Below are positions 1-11,276 of a stretch of 64,000 nt of DNA, piece by piece (positions within the stretch are counted from its first letter, which is position 1; the number at the start of each line of letters is the position of its first letter). The notes under the pieces were generated by a model. The model saw only the letters and a program-made list of their open reading frames with translations, was not told where the DNA came from and did not search any database. Source of the DNA: Atriophallophorus winterbourni (taxonomy: Eukaryota; Platyhelminthes; Trematoda; Plagiorchiida; Microphallidae); assembly GCA_013407085.1 (NCBI GenBank), contig JACCGJ010000240.1, positions 1 to 64,000 on the forward strand, given 5' to 3'. The position numbers were made by a program, and so were the translations under genes.

Positions 1-300
1 TGCCCCAGGTTCGGGCAATCTGGCAGCGTACCGTGTGACCGTTTGCTAGAAAAGCTTGCGATTGTTATTAACTGGTGCTTTCATACAACATGTTTTATAT
101 TCATTCCTAATTTGAATTGCACAAATGTGTTCTGCGCTTAAAACTGATTTCTTACCGGGTGAAATCGGCTTAGCCACGTAACATTGTAAAAAGTTGGTTC
201 CAAATCCTCTAAACCAATAATCTAAAGAAATTGCATAAAATCTCCAACACATACATGATATGATATGAAACCGTATTTTACGTTTTCAAAGTTACACATT

Positions 301-306
301 TTTATT
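301..306 (-). promoter_or_regulatory. Poly(A) signal of the minus-strand TPC gene
   Basis: The plus strand reads tttatt, which is AATAAA on the minus strand, about 30 nt downstream of the TAA stop at 337-339. This would give a very short 3' UTR. The position is seen directly; use as a polyadenylation signal is inferred. Confidence 0.55.
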
Positions 307-336
307 CCGCACAACAATTCGGGCTGATATCAGTAG

Positions 337-2673
337 TTACATATAAGGTTCGTGAGCATGTGGGGTAGCGTGCTCTATGAGTTTCTTTTTCCGTTCTTCA
401 ACAAGCTCTTCAATTTCCCGTTGAAACATTTGGAACATCAACACTTCCAGCGACATGACATCGTTTCTCATTTTGAACACCTTCACTGTGGGGGAATTCG
501 GTGGAAACGCGTTGTTCAATTGTTTCGGTGTCAGATGAAACCCAACTTTCGCATAATCTCCCAAACCACGTTTGGCCAATTCAACCGGTGCATCCACACC
601 GAGTTCTTGCAAGCGGGTCCGAATGTAGCCCTCGAAATTACGCCTCGGATCGCGATGTTCCAGCAAATAGGCTTCAATAATGAACGCCAAAACCACATTG
701 AGAACCATCAGTACACAAATCCAGTGGACTAGTAAAAAGAATATTCGTGACGTGTTCAACGTGGTACGCACCGTTCCATCCGACAATAAATGCCAGTTAT
801 TTCCAACAGAAATTGCAAACAGCATAATGAACGCTTCGGTAGGGCTGTTGAAGTTGAACAAACAATAGTGCATTCTCACATAATCCGTTCCTTCTAGTCT
901 AGGATTGTAGCAAGTGGCAGCCTTTGTGTAGTTGTCCGCTTGCACTGGTTCATAACGGTATTGATAAACTTCCAGGGCAAAACATGTGAACATATAATAG
1001 AATATCATCATTATGACACCATATGTCATCAACGAAGGTCCAATGATGAGCACATTTTCGACAATTGCTCTAAATTCCTTCACCGCGCTCAAAAACTTTA
1101 ACAGACGGACGAGGCGTAACAGCAGGAGCATTTGCGTGATTCCCCTGGGGAGTACGATGCCCAGCGCTTCCAAAAAGGCTTGTAACAGTTGCGAGAAGAA
1201 TGCCACGGATACTACACAAAAATCGAATTTATTCCACCCGTCGTTGAAATAACCAACACCACCGCAAGCAAAATATTTCGCCATCAACTCTAACACAAAT
1301 ATCAAAGAAAAAAACCATTCGACGCCGGATTGAATTGAGGGCAAACGAAATAAAAGAATGCATGTAATAGCGTTTCCAAAGACAAGCGCAATGAAAAATC
1401 CCGCGCATATAGGATGTTGGACTGTGTTTTGAAAGAATTTGAATTGCGGCATAGAGTAAAGTGAAGGGAATTTGGGTAAGAACTTTTCGAAATTCTGACG
1501 ACTCAACTCAATTTCCTCTAGTTTCACCCGAATGTATTGGGAAAGTCGCGCAAATTCCAGGTCATCCAAATAGCCCGACCGACTTACGTTGAGCACATGG
1601 AAGATCACTCTCAAAGCATCATCTGATCTTCCTGGTTTAGCGATGCGCATCAGACGCATAAACGTTCCCAAGCTGATGCCGTACTCTCCGTTCGGCATTC
1701 GGGTAGCAACCATATTGAACGCCTCATCCAACCGGAGTTTTTGTTTTGCTACTGATCGTACAACGAAATCACCCAGATGTCGGCGATAGGAATTGTACAC
1801 GCATGCTACCAGAATGCTCATGAACAACCAATTGCACATTACACACACAATCACATAGATCCAAATGTACATGCGGTTTTGTTCGTAGGCTGGAATGATC
1901 ACATCCGGTGAGTTGGCCGAAGTCGTCAATACATAAAAGTCCCAAAATACATCCAGGAAATTTCTAAAATATGGCGTACCATCCGGATAGGTCAACCGCT
2001 GTGCAGATAGCGTGTTCACTGCAACAACACTGACCAATGTGATGGTGGTGACCATTAAGGCGAACAATGGCATCACATCGATTACCGTGTGTCGTAGACT
2101 GTTGAATGCAGCACGAAGCCGTCGGTTCTCCGGAAAAGTCAGTAACAAAACAGGTCGAAGAAATCGCGTCCAGCGGACTGGAACAGCACCGGGAATGGAA
2201 TGGCATATGATGAGCAACACGGCATCCGCCGTCATCAACAACAAAATGCCGAGTGTAACTTTTGTGAGTAAGTTGTTCAAGCCTTTTCTTTTTTCCGACA
2301 TTTTATTGATTTGGTACCACCGGTAGTAAAAATAACTCTCGCATACTAAATTTATTATGAGTGGATAGTAATATGCGATTTCAAATTTGTGGTTGACAAG
2401 AATGGAAGCCGGGTATTCAGCGAGGATCGATAAAAGGTTGACAGCAGTCAATATGTAATATGTTGTCAAAGCCCCTTTGGAGTAAAACCGTTCATAAAGT
2501 TTAACTGATGGCAAATCTCGTTTGTAATTGATTTGTAATCGTGATACGCATGCGTCTCGAACAAGCGTGGAAGCGATTAAAAATCTTCTCGCTCTTGTGC
2601 TCAGAAACTCGTCGTCTTCTTCGTCACGAGATCTTTCTGCATCTTGTACTTTAATGTCCTTTTTAGGTGGCAT
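337..2673 (-). CDS. TPCN1-like: Two-pore channel, intronless paralogue A (778 aa)
   Basis: This is an endolysosomal cation channel of the TPC family: two six-transmembrane repeats per chain, working as a dimer. Residues are numbered from the ATG at 2673. Seen: repeat I helices from about 69; RFLRP in IS4 followed by NRRLR at 183-187, matching the basic PI(3,5)P2-binding cluster of vertebrate TPCs; filter I TTSANSPDV at 250-258; EF-hand-like loop NVSRSGYLDDLE at 362-373; repeat II with IIS4 charges R520, R523 and K526; a luminal N-glycosylation site at N581; filter II ISVGNNWH at 621-628; and a cytosolic tail ending in a charged helix. Length fits the family (about 750-820 aa). The frame is open upstream to a TAG near 2790, but the first in-frame ATG is at 2673, so an upstream coding exon is not needed. 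No intron interrupts it. It lies head-to-head with paralogue B. Confidence 0.93.
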   Translation of the reverse strand: MPPKKDIKVQDAERSRDEEDDEFLSTRARRFLIASTLVRDACVSRLQINYKRDLPSVKLYERFYSKGALTTYYILTAVNLLSILAEYPASILVNHKFEIAYYYPLIINLVCESYFYYRWYQINKMSEKRKGLNNLLTKVTLGILLLMTADAVLLIICHSIPGAVPVRWTRFLRPVLLLTFPENRRLRAAFNSLRHTVIDVMPLFALMVTTITLVSVVAVNTLSAQRLTYPDGTPYFRNFLDVFWDFYVLTTSANSPDVIIPAYEQNRMYIWIYVIVCVMCNWLFMSILVACVYNSYRRHLGDFVVRSVAKQKLRLDEAFNMVATRMPNGEYGISLGTFMRLMRIAKPGRSDDALRVIFHVLNVSRSGYLDDLEFARLSQYIRVKLEEIELSRQNFEKFLPKFPSLYSMPQFKFFQNTVQHPICAGFFIALVFGNAITCILLFRLPSIQSGVEWFFSLIFVLELMAKYFACGGVGYFNDGWNKFDFCVVSVAFFSQLLQAFLEALGIVLPRGITQMLLLLRLVRLLKFLSAVKEFRAIVENVLIIGPSLMTYGVIMMIFYYMFTCFALEVYQYRYEPVQADNYTKAATCYNPRLEGTDYVRMHYCLFNFNSPTEAFIMLFAISVGNNWHLLSDGTVRTTLNTSRIFFLLVHWICVLMVLNVVLAFIIEAYLLEHRDPRRNFEGYIRTRLQELGVDAPVELAKRGLGDYAKVGFHLTPKQLNNAFPPNSPTVKVFKMRNDVMSLEVLMFQMFQREIEELVEERKKKLIEHATPHAHEPYM

Positions 2674-2790
2674 CAGTTGTGGTGGTACAATGAAGTGGAG
2701 CTTGATTCGAAATCTTTTATATTGATCGCAGTCATGTGATTCGATCAGCAAATCATAATGTTGTAGCCAGCTTGCATAATTCTTCTATCT

Positions 2791-3059
2791 GGAGTTGAAT
2801 GCAAGAAAACTAAGGGAATTTGTTGAAGCTTGACTTCAATACACCAAACGAATACCACTAAACTTGGTTAGGACCAAGGATAAATAAGTTAAGGGTATAT
2901 CTTAAGTCGTAACAATAAAGTGTCGAGGACTATACGGATCGGTGTGATCCATATTGTCAAAATGGATTACATGGAGCATTGATCATAATCAATTATGCCA
3001 TGCAAAATAAACGTACGAAAGACGAAGAAAGAGAAAGTGGATCGAAAGAATATGAAAGA
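2791..3059. other. No recognisable feature
   Basis: AT-rich sequence upstream of TPC paralogue A. It may include that gene's promoter or 5' UTR, but no TATA box or initiator could be assigned with confidence. Confidence 0.5.
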
Positions 3060-3335
3060 GCTTTTATTCAAAAAATTTGAAAGTGCAACTCGGGTATAAA
3101 GTTAAGAAAACCGTTAAATATTGATTTAGTTGACATCGACAGATCATTACACATATCAAACCAACGATATAATTTGACCTCAAATCTCATACTGTTAGCA
3201 ATAGCGATCGATAAAGAGAGGTGTTTTGACTGAGTATTTGTTACAAGTTTGAGTAAATTTTTCAGGGTGGATGAAGAATTTAACGCTCGTGTGTGTAGTA
3301 ACTTAGATAGAGCAGCTAAATGTAGCAAACAGCTT
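3060..3335 (-). mobile_element. LINE 3' relic (RT C-terminal remnant)
   Basis: A minus-strand frame contains NTQSKHLSLSIAIANS followed by a hydrophobic and aromatic tail, then AATAAAAG just after the stop. The order of residues parallels the frame at 8130-8516, where NTRSKHIILPSRTS occupies the same place. I read both as decayed ends of LINE reverse-transcriptase ORFs. No catalytic motif remains, so family assignment is uncertain. Confidence 0.4.
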
Positions 3336-3361
3336 TGAATGGAATAAACGAAAAATTGCAT

Positions 3362-4200
3362 GCTAATGATCTAAAAAATTAAGAGATATAAAGATAAAAA
3401 ACGAAATTATTTCAGGCCGAATGCAAGTAAGCAGAGACAGAATACGAAAATGTATAACGATGAGTTCCACATAAAATTCGTGAGTTGAAAGAAGTAACTC
3501 TCATTTGACGAGGCTAACATTTCGTGTAATAGACCCGAGAATGCATTAAAATAACAGTTTCTTGATGCAACAGTCGATCACTACCTACCAGTATATGTAA
3601 ATCCGAAAACGAAGGGCGACTATTGGAGATAGGCTGAAACATACAGCAGCCTCCATCGGAGAACGTTGCCTTAGGTAAGCAAATCGATTATCATTCTTAT
3701 CGGAAGGTAACATCTGCAAACAAGCAAAAACTGCTCTTTTGAAGTACTTCAAATCCAGTGAAGTATCTGCTGTGTATAGAAGCGAACCTGCCGGTTACTC
3801 GGGCATCACACTAATTGTAAATGATGTCCAACCATTGGTAATTGTGTCATCGAATAGACGATTGTATAATATTAAAGTAATTTGTTGAGTAATGCAAAGT
3901 GCAAAAACTTTCAGAGCTCCGTCTGTACCAAGTGCTTCGCTTGTCTTTAAATGGGCTGGTATCTTGAGGATCGCGCGTTCAGAAGTAATGAAGTCATCAT
4001 TATCAGTTGGCTAGCATGAAAAAGCGACGTGGTTTTTGTGTATACAGGGACAACAATTAAACCCCAGTTTAGCTTGACATAGCGAGCATTTTGGAATCGT
4101 ACACATACTAACTTATTGATGCTCCCATAATAGCAAACGTTTCCTTCACCTCCTAAAAATTTACTCACAGCTTATGTGTTGCTAACATGCCCCGCACGTA
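3362..4200. other. Intergenic sequence without recognisable genes
   Basis: Only short frames without family resemblance are present on either strand. No repeat shared with the rest of the window was noticed here. Confidence 0.45.
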
Positions 4201-4206
4201 CATACC

Positions 4207-4253
4207 ACTACCGGTTTCTGGCTGTTAGCCGTCATCAGGTGGAGACAGTATGA
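4207..4253 (-). repeat. Hammerhead-like motif of a Penelope-type relic
   Basis: Read on the minus strand, the segment contains CTGATGA (4232-4238), a short hairpin GGCT/AGCC, then GAAAC (4214-4218). This is the order of a hammerhead ribozyme core, but with one extra A before GAAAC. A degraded relative lies at 61442-61482. Penelope-like elements carry such motifs in their terminal repeats; the assignment is an inference. Confidence 0.35.
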
Positions 4254-4465
4254 TTAGTTTCGGTTTCGTTGTACGAACTCTATGTAACCGTGGCTTCCAA
4301 GTATAAGTTGTCTACCTACAGCTTATTGCGCGGTTTGGTTTTTGGAGTTGAAGAGGAGTCATTAGTTGATCGTTTGCGGTGAAACGCACTGTTTGATTTT
4401 TCTGGAAAGTCAATGTTAACAAGTTTTTTGTTTGATTTATATATTTCAACGAAAATACAGAAATT

Positions 4466-5935
4466 CTAACAAAGTTCGAGCATTGAGTCAGGATCTATCT
4501 TGCGTAGTAGCAGGATATCAGCCTCGCATTTCAGTGTGACCTTTAGTAAGCGAGGTTGGCCAATATGAGCTGATGTTGAGTGGCGAGTTAGATGAGTCAC
4601 TTTGTCAGGGATTACATGTTCAGTTTGAATTAGGTAGTAAAGTTGAGACCATTTATCGAGGTCGTGTTTCATTTTGCTATCAAACAGGCTTTCTTGAGAC
4701 TCGCTAACGTTCGTAAATATCACGCTCAGTGCGTATGGGGAGTCCTTATTGCTTATCGGAAAGTCAGACCTTTTCGAATTTAAACCATTTTGGGCTTTAA
4801 TTTGTGAGTCGGGTATAGCTGATTTAGAGTGCACAGCTGAGGTCGACCGTAACACCACATCTCTGTAAGGATTTCCTATGGCCGTGGTCGTTTTAGGTGA
4901 TTCCAAATCAAGATTAACCCTGCTTTTTCTTCTTTATCACAATAAATGCCCTAGTCTCAGATTCCTTCAGTGGTGGTTAAAAATCGTTGTATTGATAAGA
5001 TGGTTTACATCAGTGATGGCTTGCGTGCTCACACGATTTACAAATATTTCCTCCACACGTCGAAGGCTCAACTCGAAACTGGTCATTCTGTTTTCTATTT
5101 TGGCTTCAAAAGTATCGGTATCGTGCAAGGATTTAGCTCTGCAACGAACACAGGCATAGCAGACGCCCGAAACCTTTTCATTATTTATTAATGCTATCGA
5201 ATCATGAACTAAATTACGGTCACATTTACCATGGATCTTACACATACACAGAAAACACGTTATGACTTTACTCGCATTTTGACTCTCCAGTTGTTCACAC
5301 GCCTTGCACGTGACCTCGGGGCAATTTTGCGTGTTAAGATGCGTCCTATCAGCTGGGACGGCCGAGACCATTGTTGCGTTCGGCGATCCAGGCCCTTGGC
5401 ACAGAGGTCAAGTTGGTTAGTAGCCTAAAGTGGGTTGTTTGGCTGAGTGATGGCTTTCAAAGAGATGAAATTGATGCGTGGACAAGTTAGGGCTAGATTT
5501 AAAAAGCTAGACACAGATGATATTCAAGATGCTGATCTTTACGATCAAGATACAATTTTGAGAGAAAGCTCAAATGATGTAGAATGTTGAGCTCCTTCGA
5601 GTGAATGTAAATTCAACTATATACGTTGAAGATTGTTAAATTTTGCACGCGTGGATGTTACGAGTAAATTTATCCCAAATAGGAAAAATCAACATGTTAT
5701 CCCTCCGTAGAGCAGAGATGGTATGCTCCGATTGATCTTGACGAGACGATCAGACAAAATATTGAAATTATCAGTGTATGACTTGGGAACAAGTAGTAAT
5801 TCGCGAAAGAGTTAAAACGTAAAATTATTCCGGTCGCTCGTCAGATTGTCTAGAGTATATCAGGCTGAAATTTGATAGTGACACACTGAGAATCGTATAG
5901 GTCACATGAAATATTAGTTGTGAACAGCACGATTC
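4466..5935 (-). mobile_element. LINE relic copy 1: ORF1 zinc-finger protein and 5' region
   Basis: The minus-strand frame 5371-4967 encodes a PHD-like zinc finger (CKACEQ, CFLCMCKIHGKC, then CYACVRC) followed by a helical segment. Frame 4906-4466 holds the downstream half, with ALSVIFTNVSESQES and a run ending PRLLKVTLKCEADILLLRK, typical of ORF1 proteins of CR1-like LINEs. A frame change separates the halves. The stretch 5450-5935 is nearly repeated at 7013-7502 and lies upstream of ORF1 in both cases, so it is probably the element's 5' UTR. No ORF2 follows, so the copy is truncated or rearranged. It is a pseudogene-like relic. Confidence 0.6.
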
Positions 5936-6437
5936 CATAAAGTGCACATAACATGATTTATTTTCATCATGCTGCACAGGTCAAACTACGTCTCAAGATC
6001 GTGCTGTATCCCAACCTTAACAATTGAAGTCTCACGTTCTGGCATATTCGTACATATTACGCGTTGTGGAACCGGGTGGCTAATGGATTGTTCGAATATT
6101 GTGGAGTTCGTCTACTTAAATCCTTTCCGTTAGCTATATATGCCTTATCGTCAGCGCCTGAAACTGAATGATCTAGAGCTGCAGTGGCATATAATTTCGG
6201 TGTTCGTGCCGGGTTTACGTGTTAGTTAGTATACAATCTGTGTTGACTTCGGGAACTCGCGTTAGTGGGGTCATTATCGATCACTTTTGTCTATCCTCTC
6301 TTTTGATCAGCGATAGCTTTTTTAATTGCCAATATACAACGATCAACTATTGCTTGTTTAAATTCAGAGCATGCTGGTTTCGTGCGAGTTTCGGAAAATG
6401 AATCGATGTTAAGATAGACTTTTTAAAACACGATTCA
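5936..6437. other. Spacer between two LINE relics
   Basis: No gene or repeat recognised. It separates two same-orientation copies of one LINE's 5' part. Confidence 0.4.
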
Positions 6438-7502
6438 TTAGTGACAATTCGCGCCTCGAAGCTCAGTCCCTGATTGGATGTCTACAATTGCTGGGCCGCT
6501 GATGCCTCTTGAACTTTGTCTGCATTCGGAGCAGATGTAGCAAGCTCCTGCGAGAGAATCGTCTTTGCTTATATTTATCGCTTCCTTCGTCAAGTTCTTA
6601 TCGCAGCTAGCATGGATTTTACCAAAGCAGACATGACAGGTCCCAACATTTGCCTTCGCAGTTAGCCCATTCGTACAGCTTTCGCACTTTAGTCGTTTCG
6701 TGTTTGTGTGGCGTTCAAGAGGCAATGTTTCATATAGGCAAGAAAGCTACCGTGCTGATGTTGCTCTACTCGTTCACGAAACTTGTTTGAATGCATGTTC
6801 CATTCGAGGTGTAGACACCTCTTCCCAGTTTCTTTGTGCTTACTCTTCTATAGAAGCATAGAAGTCCCAATCCGGGTAGCAATTTAAGCTCCCATCCGCC
6901 TTCCCCATCTATTTAGGATTTTACTTTTTCATGGTTGTATGAAAGTTAGGCATTCGGTACATGCTACCGGTGTAATGCTGTCTTTGATGATGATGCTGCT
7001 GATTATTAATCGCTGGCTTTCAAGGAGATGAATTTGATGCGTGGACAAATTAGGGTTACATTTGCAAAGCTAGGCAAATATGATATCCAAGATGCTGATC
7101 TTTACGATCAAGATACAATGTTGAGAGAGAGCTCAAAGGATGTAGAATGTTGAGCTCCCTCGAGTGAATGTAAATTCAACTATATAGGTTGAAAATTGTT
7201 AAATTTTGCACGCGTGGATGTTACGAGTAAATTTATCCCAAATAGGAAAAATCAACATGTTATCCCTCCGTAGAGCAGAGATGGTATGCTCCGATTGATC
7301 TTGACGAGACGATCAGACAAAATATTAAAATTATCAGTGTATGACTTGGGAACAAGTAGTAATTCGCGAAAGAGTTAAAGCGTAAAATTATTCCGGCCGC
7401 TCGTCAGATTGTCTAGAGTAAATGAGGCTGAAATTTGATGGTGACGCACTGATACACGACAGAGAACCGTATAGGTAACACGAAATATTAGTTGTGAACA
7501 GC
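6438..7502 (-). mobile_element. LINE relic copy 2: ORF1 zinc finger plus 5' region
   Basis: The minus frame 6725-6438 encodes CESCTNGLTAK, CHVCFGKIHASC and CYICSEC, the same PHD-like finger layout as copy 1. The region 7013-7502 closely matches 5450-5935 (for example the shared stretch around the ctagagta motif at 7415). Between them sits a plus-strand repeat at 6770-7005, which appears to be a later insertion. ORF1 is cut off soon after the finger. Confidence 0.55.
6770..7005 (+). repeat. Dispersed repeat ending in (GAT)n
   Basis: The segment runs from a 'catgttccattcgaggtgta' motif to 'gctaccggtgtaatgctg' and a run of gat triplets. The same order occurs on the minus strand at 25085-25260 and 25805-26020, and its last part at 23140-23195. 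The trinucleotide end suggests the 3' end of a non-LTR element. It sits inside LINE relic copy 2. Confidence 0.5.
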
Positions 7503-8129
7503 ACTGTCTATATAACGCTATAACAATAGCCAACATAATTACAGCTCCGACAGGCAATCCTAGACGATTATCGTCGCCTCATTTGAACAAAATGCTTAGT
7601 TGACATGTGTGACAAGCCGAGCGAGGAACGATCTATTTGGAAACAGGCGGTAAAATACGACCGAGCAACAAATTGTAAACGGCCTTTCTTTGTGATGACT
7701 GACCATATTCTCTCACCTTTTGAGCTTACACAGACTTCATCTATCAATTTTGACATCATTGGTCCTCAAAGTAACTTGAGAAAAACTGCAAACCGTATCA
7801 AGGCTGATTAAACTTTCAATGCTGTTGTGATGGCAGTTATATCCCAATTGAAACTTGACGACTATATGACAGCTAATCCTGATTTTGCCCCAACTATTAA
7901 TAAACTATCACATTCAAGGGGTCCCATTATATATATATTACTGAAAATTTATGGGGTCTTCAACTGAGACACCACAATAAACCCTGTTTTTGTGCTTTCA
8001 CTTCAAAAGTCATTCAGAACGAATTATGATTCCATCAGAGAATTTATTTGCACTTGGAATTTGACAATATTTTTTTGAATTTTCTTATTTTTATGCACTA
8101 AGTTAGATGATTGGTATAAAGAAGAGTTA
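7503..8129. other. No recognisable feature
   Basis: Short unsupported frames only. A short AT run (tatatatata) lies near 7930. Confidence 0.4.
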
Positions 8130-8520
8130 CAAGGCTTTATTCGAAAAATTTTGGATGTTCAGTTTTAAAATAGTGTTAAAAATACAACGAATACAGTTAA
8201 AAATTTCATAGAAAAGGTACACATGGTATCAACGAGATAAATTCGACGGTAATTGTTCAATAACGAATTCCCTTTGGCAAAGGTATCTTGAAGCAAATGG
8301 GATAAAGGATATCCGATATGGAGACGTTCTGGAAGGCAGTATGATGTGCTTTGAACGAGTATTTGAGGAAGTTCGACTTTTAAGGAGATCGTCATTCAGC
8401 GGGTGGGAGTTATCATTAAGGATTATGTTTATAAGTTGATCACAACGCAGTCCCACCACAAACAAAGCATCATCCAGGAAACACCATTTACTCCGTATTA
8501 CTCTTACTTTCGGCAAAGTA
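8130..8520 (-). mobile_element. LINE 3' relic (RT C-terminal remnant)
   Basis: Minus frames 8516-8229 and 8395-8165 together contain DDLLKSRTSSNTRSKHIILPS and a hydrophobic tail, with a frameshift between them. The layout matches 3060-3335, and both end near a ctttattcg motif (AATAAAG on the minus strand). I interpret it as the decayed C-terminus of a LINE polymerase. Confidence 0.4.
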
Positions 8521-10080
8521 GCATCAATTTCTGGCAGCTTGTCTATCTCCTCATTCTTTTGAGTATGTTGTCACTCGAACAGTTCTCATACAACCCTTCC
8601 GAAATCCGTTTCATTACGGGTTCACGATCGTCGTCCTCGGTAGTTTCGGTATTCTCCGCCGAAGGGTGATGTCCCACATGTCATACAACTGCTCGTCACA
8701 CTCCTAAATTAGTAATAGTATAGCATAAAAACGCCGAAATACTTCTTTTCCATTGATTAAGGTCCGCTGTTGGTTAGGAAATGAAAAAAAGCGGTCTATG
8801 AAACGTCTTGGGAATTTAATATTAAGCACATTGTTTACACAGAAGTATGGTAATGTGAAAATAAATCTACCATAGTTTTCATCAGGGTGGATATTTTGAT
8901 CGGTTGTTCACCATTTATGGAGGACTTTTGTGATGTCTCTTTTGTATTCTCATAGTTCAGATTTTACAAGTCGTGATTCCAATTTGTGCGGCTTTTTGCC
9001 GTTAGTGTGTGCTACACGAATTTTATTTTTCTTTGCAGCTACTCCTGGAGGTCAGTTCCACGAAGACATCGGAAGCGGAAAACTGACTGAATGATAGTCC
9101 ACCATTGCTGCCATTGAATATGCTGGCGTGTTAACCCCCAGTCAATGTTCTTTTCCCAATTGTGGTTGGTCAAAATTGCAAGTTATTCCCGTGCGTCGTA
9201 TACATTGAACAATCAGCTAAGGCGCGGATTACTGGCAGTGACCGTAGCCATGCCTGTCGGAAAGATACTTCGAATGGTGATTTCACTTTTCAAGGCAGCA
9301 GGTAAATAATGGCAATTTACACATTTTTCCGAAAAACGTTCACTTAAGTTGTCCCCCTATATGGTAGTTATGCTTAAGTTTGATCTGTTCTACCAACAGC
9401 AACGATTTCTTTGAAATTTTGATGATGCTCTCAGTATTACGCCTTAGAAAATGCTGAACTCGATTGACCCACTCCGTAGATAACGATGGAAATGGTCTCA
9501 CAGAGTCATACTCAACCCTGAATTCAAAGCGATTGCGTTAGATGTTACGCGTGAGCATATTTAAAGGCGAATTTATCTTTTCAGTGAACATCTATATTAC
9601 GGCATACACTTTGACCACCCAAATGAATTTACATAAGCTAACATTACGATAAACACGCAAAATGAAATGACAAGTCTGCGCAATAAGCTTCTGAATGCGA
9701 CGTTAAGTCGTTTCGATCTAAGAATACACATTACGAATAGCGGGGCTTAAATCTCGAAAGCTGGCCTGAAACAGTCTAGCAAAGTAGTTCAGGGTTCTCT
9801 ATCATTTAATTGCACAAGTCCCTATCATTTAAACACGAAATAATAATCCTCCCCAAATAGACGTAAATATGATTCTTTTGATAACTTTCTTAAGCGTCAT
9901 GTTTGACGATTATACAGTACAGACAAACAAAAAACGCACGCTTATGTTATATAGGCAAATCAGACAACCACAACACTGTCCTGAACGTGCCTATCCCGGT
10001 TGTCACTTCGATCTGATTTGTCAATGAAATCTGTACCAACCGGTACGCTTTAAGCCCTTACCACCCAGGGCACGTTTGAC
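8521..10080. other. Long stretch without recognisable genes
   Basis: No coding frame with family resemblance, no tandem repeat and no copy of the dispersed repeats found elsewhere in the window were noticed. Confidence 0.4.
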
Positions 10081-10245
10081 CGACCTTGACTAATTGCATA
10101 TCGTTCGATTGCGGCGGAAGTTTGCCCATTTTCCCATACTTCCGAAAATGTTGTCGCTCGTACCATTTGGAATGCAATCATTTGGAAACCCGAATAATTA
10201 CGTGCTCGCAAATGTCGTCGTCGGACTTTTCAACGCTTCCTGCTC

Positions 10246-10977
10246 TTGTGTTGTTATGCTGGAGTTCTGCATATCATTCGAAAGATAGTGATTAGCAGTC
10301 ATCGCCTGTTTAACCATTCGTTGCTTAAGAGAGTGGTACCAAAAGATTGGAAGTCCGGCGTGATAACACCTATCTTCAAAGGCGGTTGCCGATCTGACGC
10401 TGCAAATTATCATCCCGTCACACTTTTACCTGTTATTGCTAAGGTCATGGAACGTATAGTTTCGAAAAGAATGATTGCACACTTTGAATCGCATATTTTT
10501 TCGCCAGCGCAGCATGGATTTTGATCTCACCGATCTTGTCTCACAACTCTTCTCATAACGTTATACGACTGGACGAAGGAGTTGGATAGAAGTTCTTGCA
10601 TCCGCGTCTAATACCTAGACATTTCGAAAGCTTTTAACAGAGTCAATCATCATTTGCTTCTTCAAAAACTGATGCGTTAAGGAATATGTGAACCACTCCT
10701 CTCATGGTTGTGCGACTATCTGTCAGATCGCGACGCCCGAGTTAAAGTTAACGGTGTGCTATCCCAAACGTTCAAAACCACCAGTGGAGTCCCACAAGGA
10801 TCTGTGCTAGACCCGCTCCACTTTCTGTTGTACATAAACGATTTACCCCCCCCTCATATCGTCCAAAATGGACTTTTATTGAGAATTCTCGTTGATGTTG
10901 CCCCTACTCAGAATTACTACAGAATTACTAAAGACGGTCATAGTTATTCCCCTCTCACCAGCCTCAGAAAGTTATGA
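10246..10977 (+). mobile_element. CR1-like LINE relic: reverse transcriptase
   Basis: Translated with stops ignored, the segment follows the order of a CR1-clade reverse transcriptase: WKSGVITPIFKGG, ANYHPVTLLPVIAKVMER, AQHGF, YLDISKAFNRVNHHLLL, then TSGVPQGSVLDPL at 10780-10818. Several in-frame stops and shifts (near 10524 and 10610) break it, and the FADD catalytic motif is lost. It lies upstream of TPC paralogue B and may start as early as 10080. Confidence 0.7.
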
Positions 10978-11276
10978 AGTTTGATTCTCTCACAAAAGTA
11001 ACGTTTTTATCCCCAACCGACTATCACGTTCATTTGTAATATCGCATAATTAATTTGCTAATGAATAATCCAAAATATGCAATAAACGCCTCCACTCGTG
11101 AACAGACGACAGAATTTCTCTTGTTGATTACTTGATAGTTATGCTACGCGATGAGCTACTACTTGACCTTGTGCACGTGAACAGATATTGATCCCAATTA
11201 ATTTAAACAGCCGATCAAAAGTGAGGCACGCGATGGTTGAAACATTTCGTGAGTGATATTTCTAAGCTTCCATGAT

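Noticed and set aside
352..2725. Plus-strand frames opposite TPC paralogue A
   Set aside because: Shadow frames of a clearly conserved minus-strand gene.
2674..2751. Longer N-terminus of TPC paralogue A from a TTG codon
   Set aside because: Non-ATG initiation is not expected in this eukaryote; the ATG at 2673 gives an N-terminus similar in length to that of paralogue B.
7605..7811. Overlapping plus- and minus-strand frames of about 65 codons
   Set aside because: No family resemblance, no splice or repeat context, and both strands are open equally.
11253..11276. GTG start of TPC paralogue B
   Set aside because: First ATG in frame is 11277, directly followed by the acidic N-terminus; the extra eight residues have no counterpart in paralogue A.
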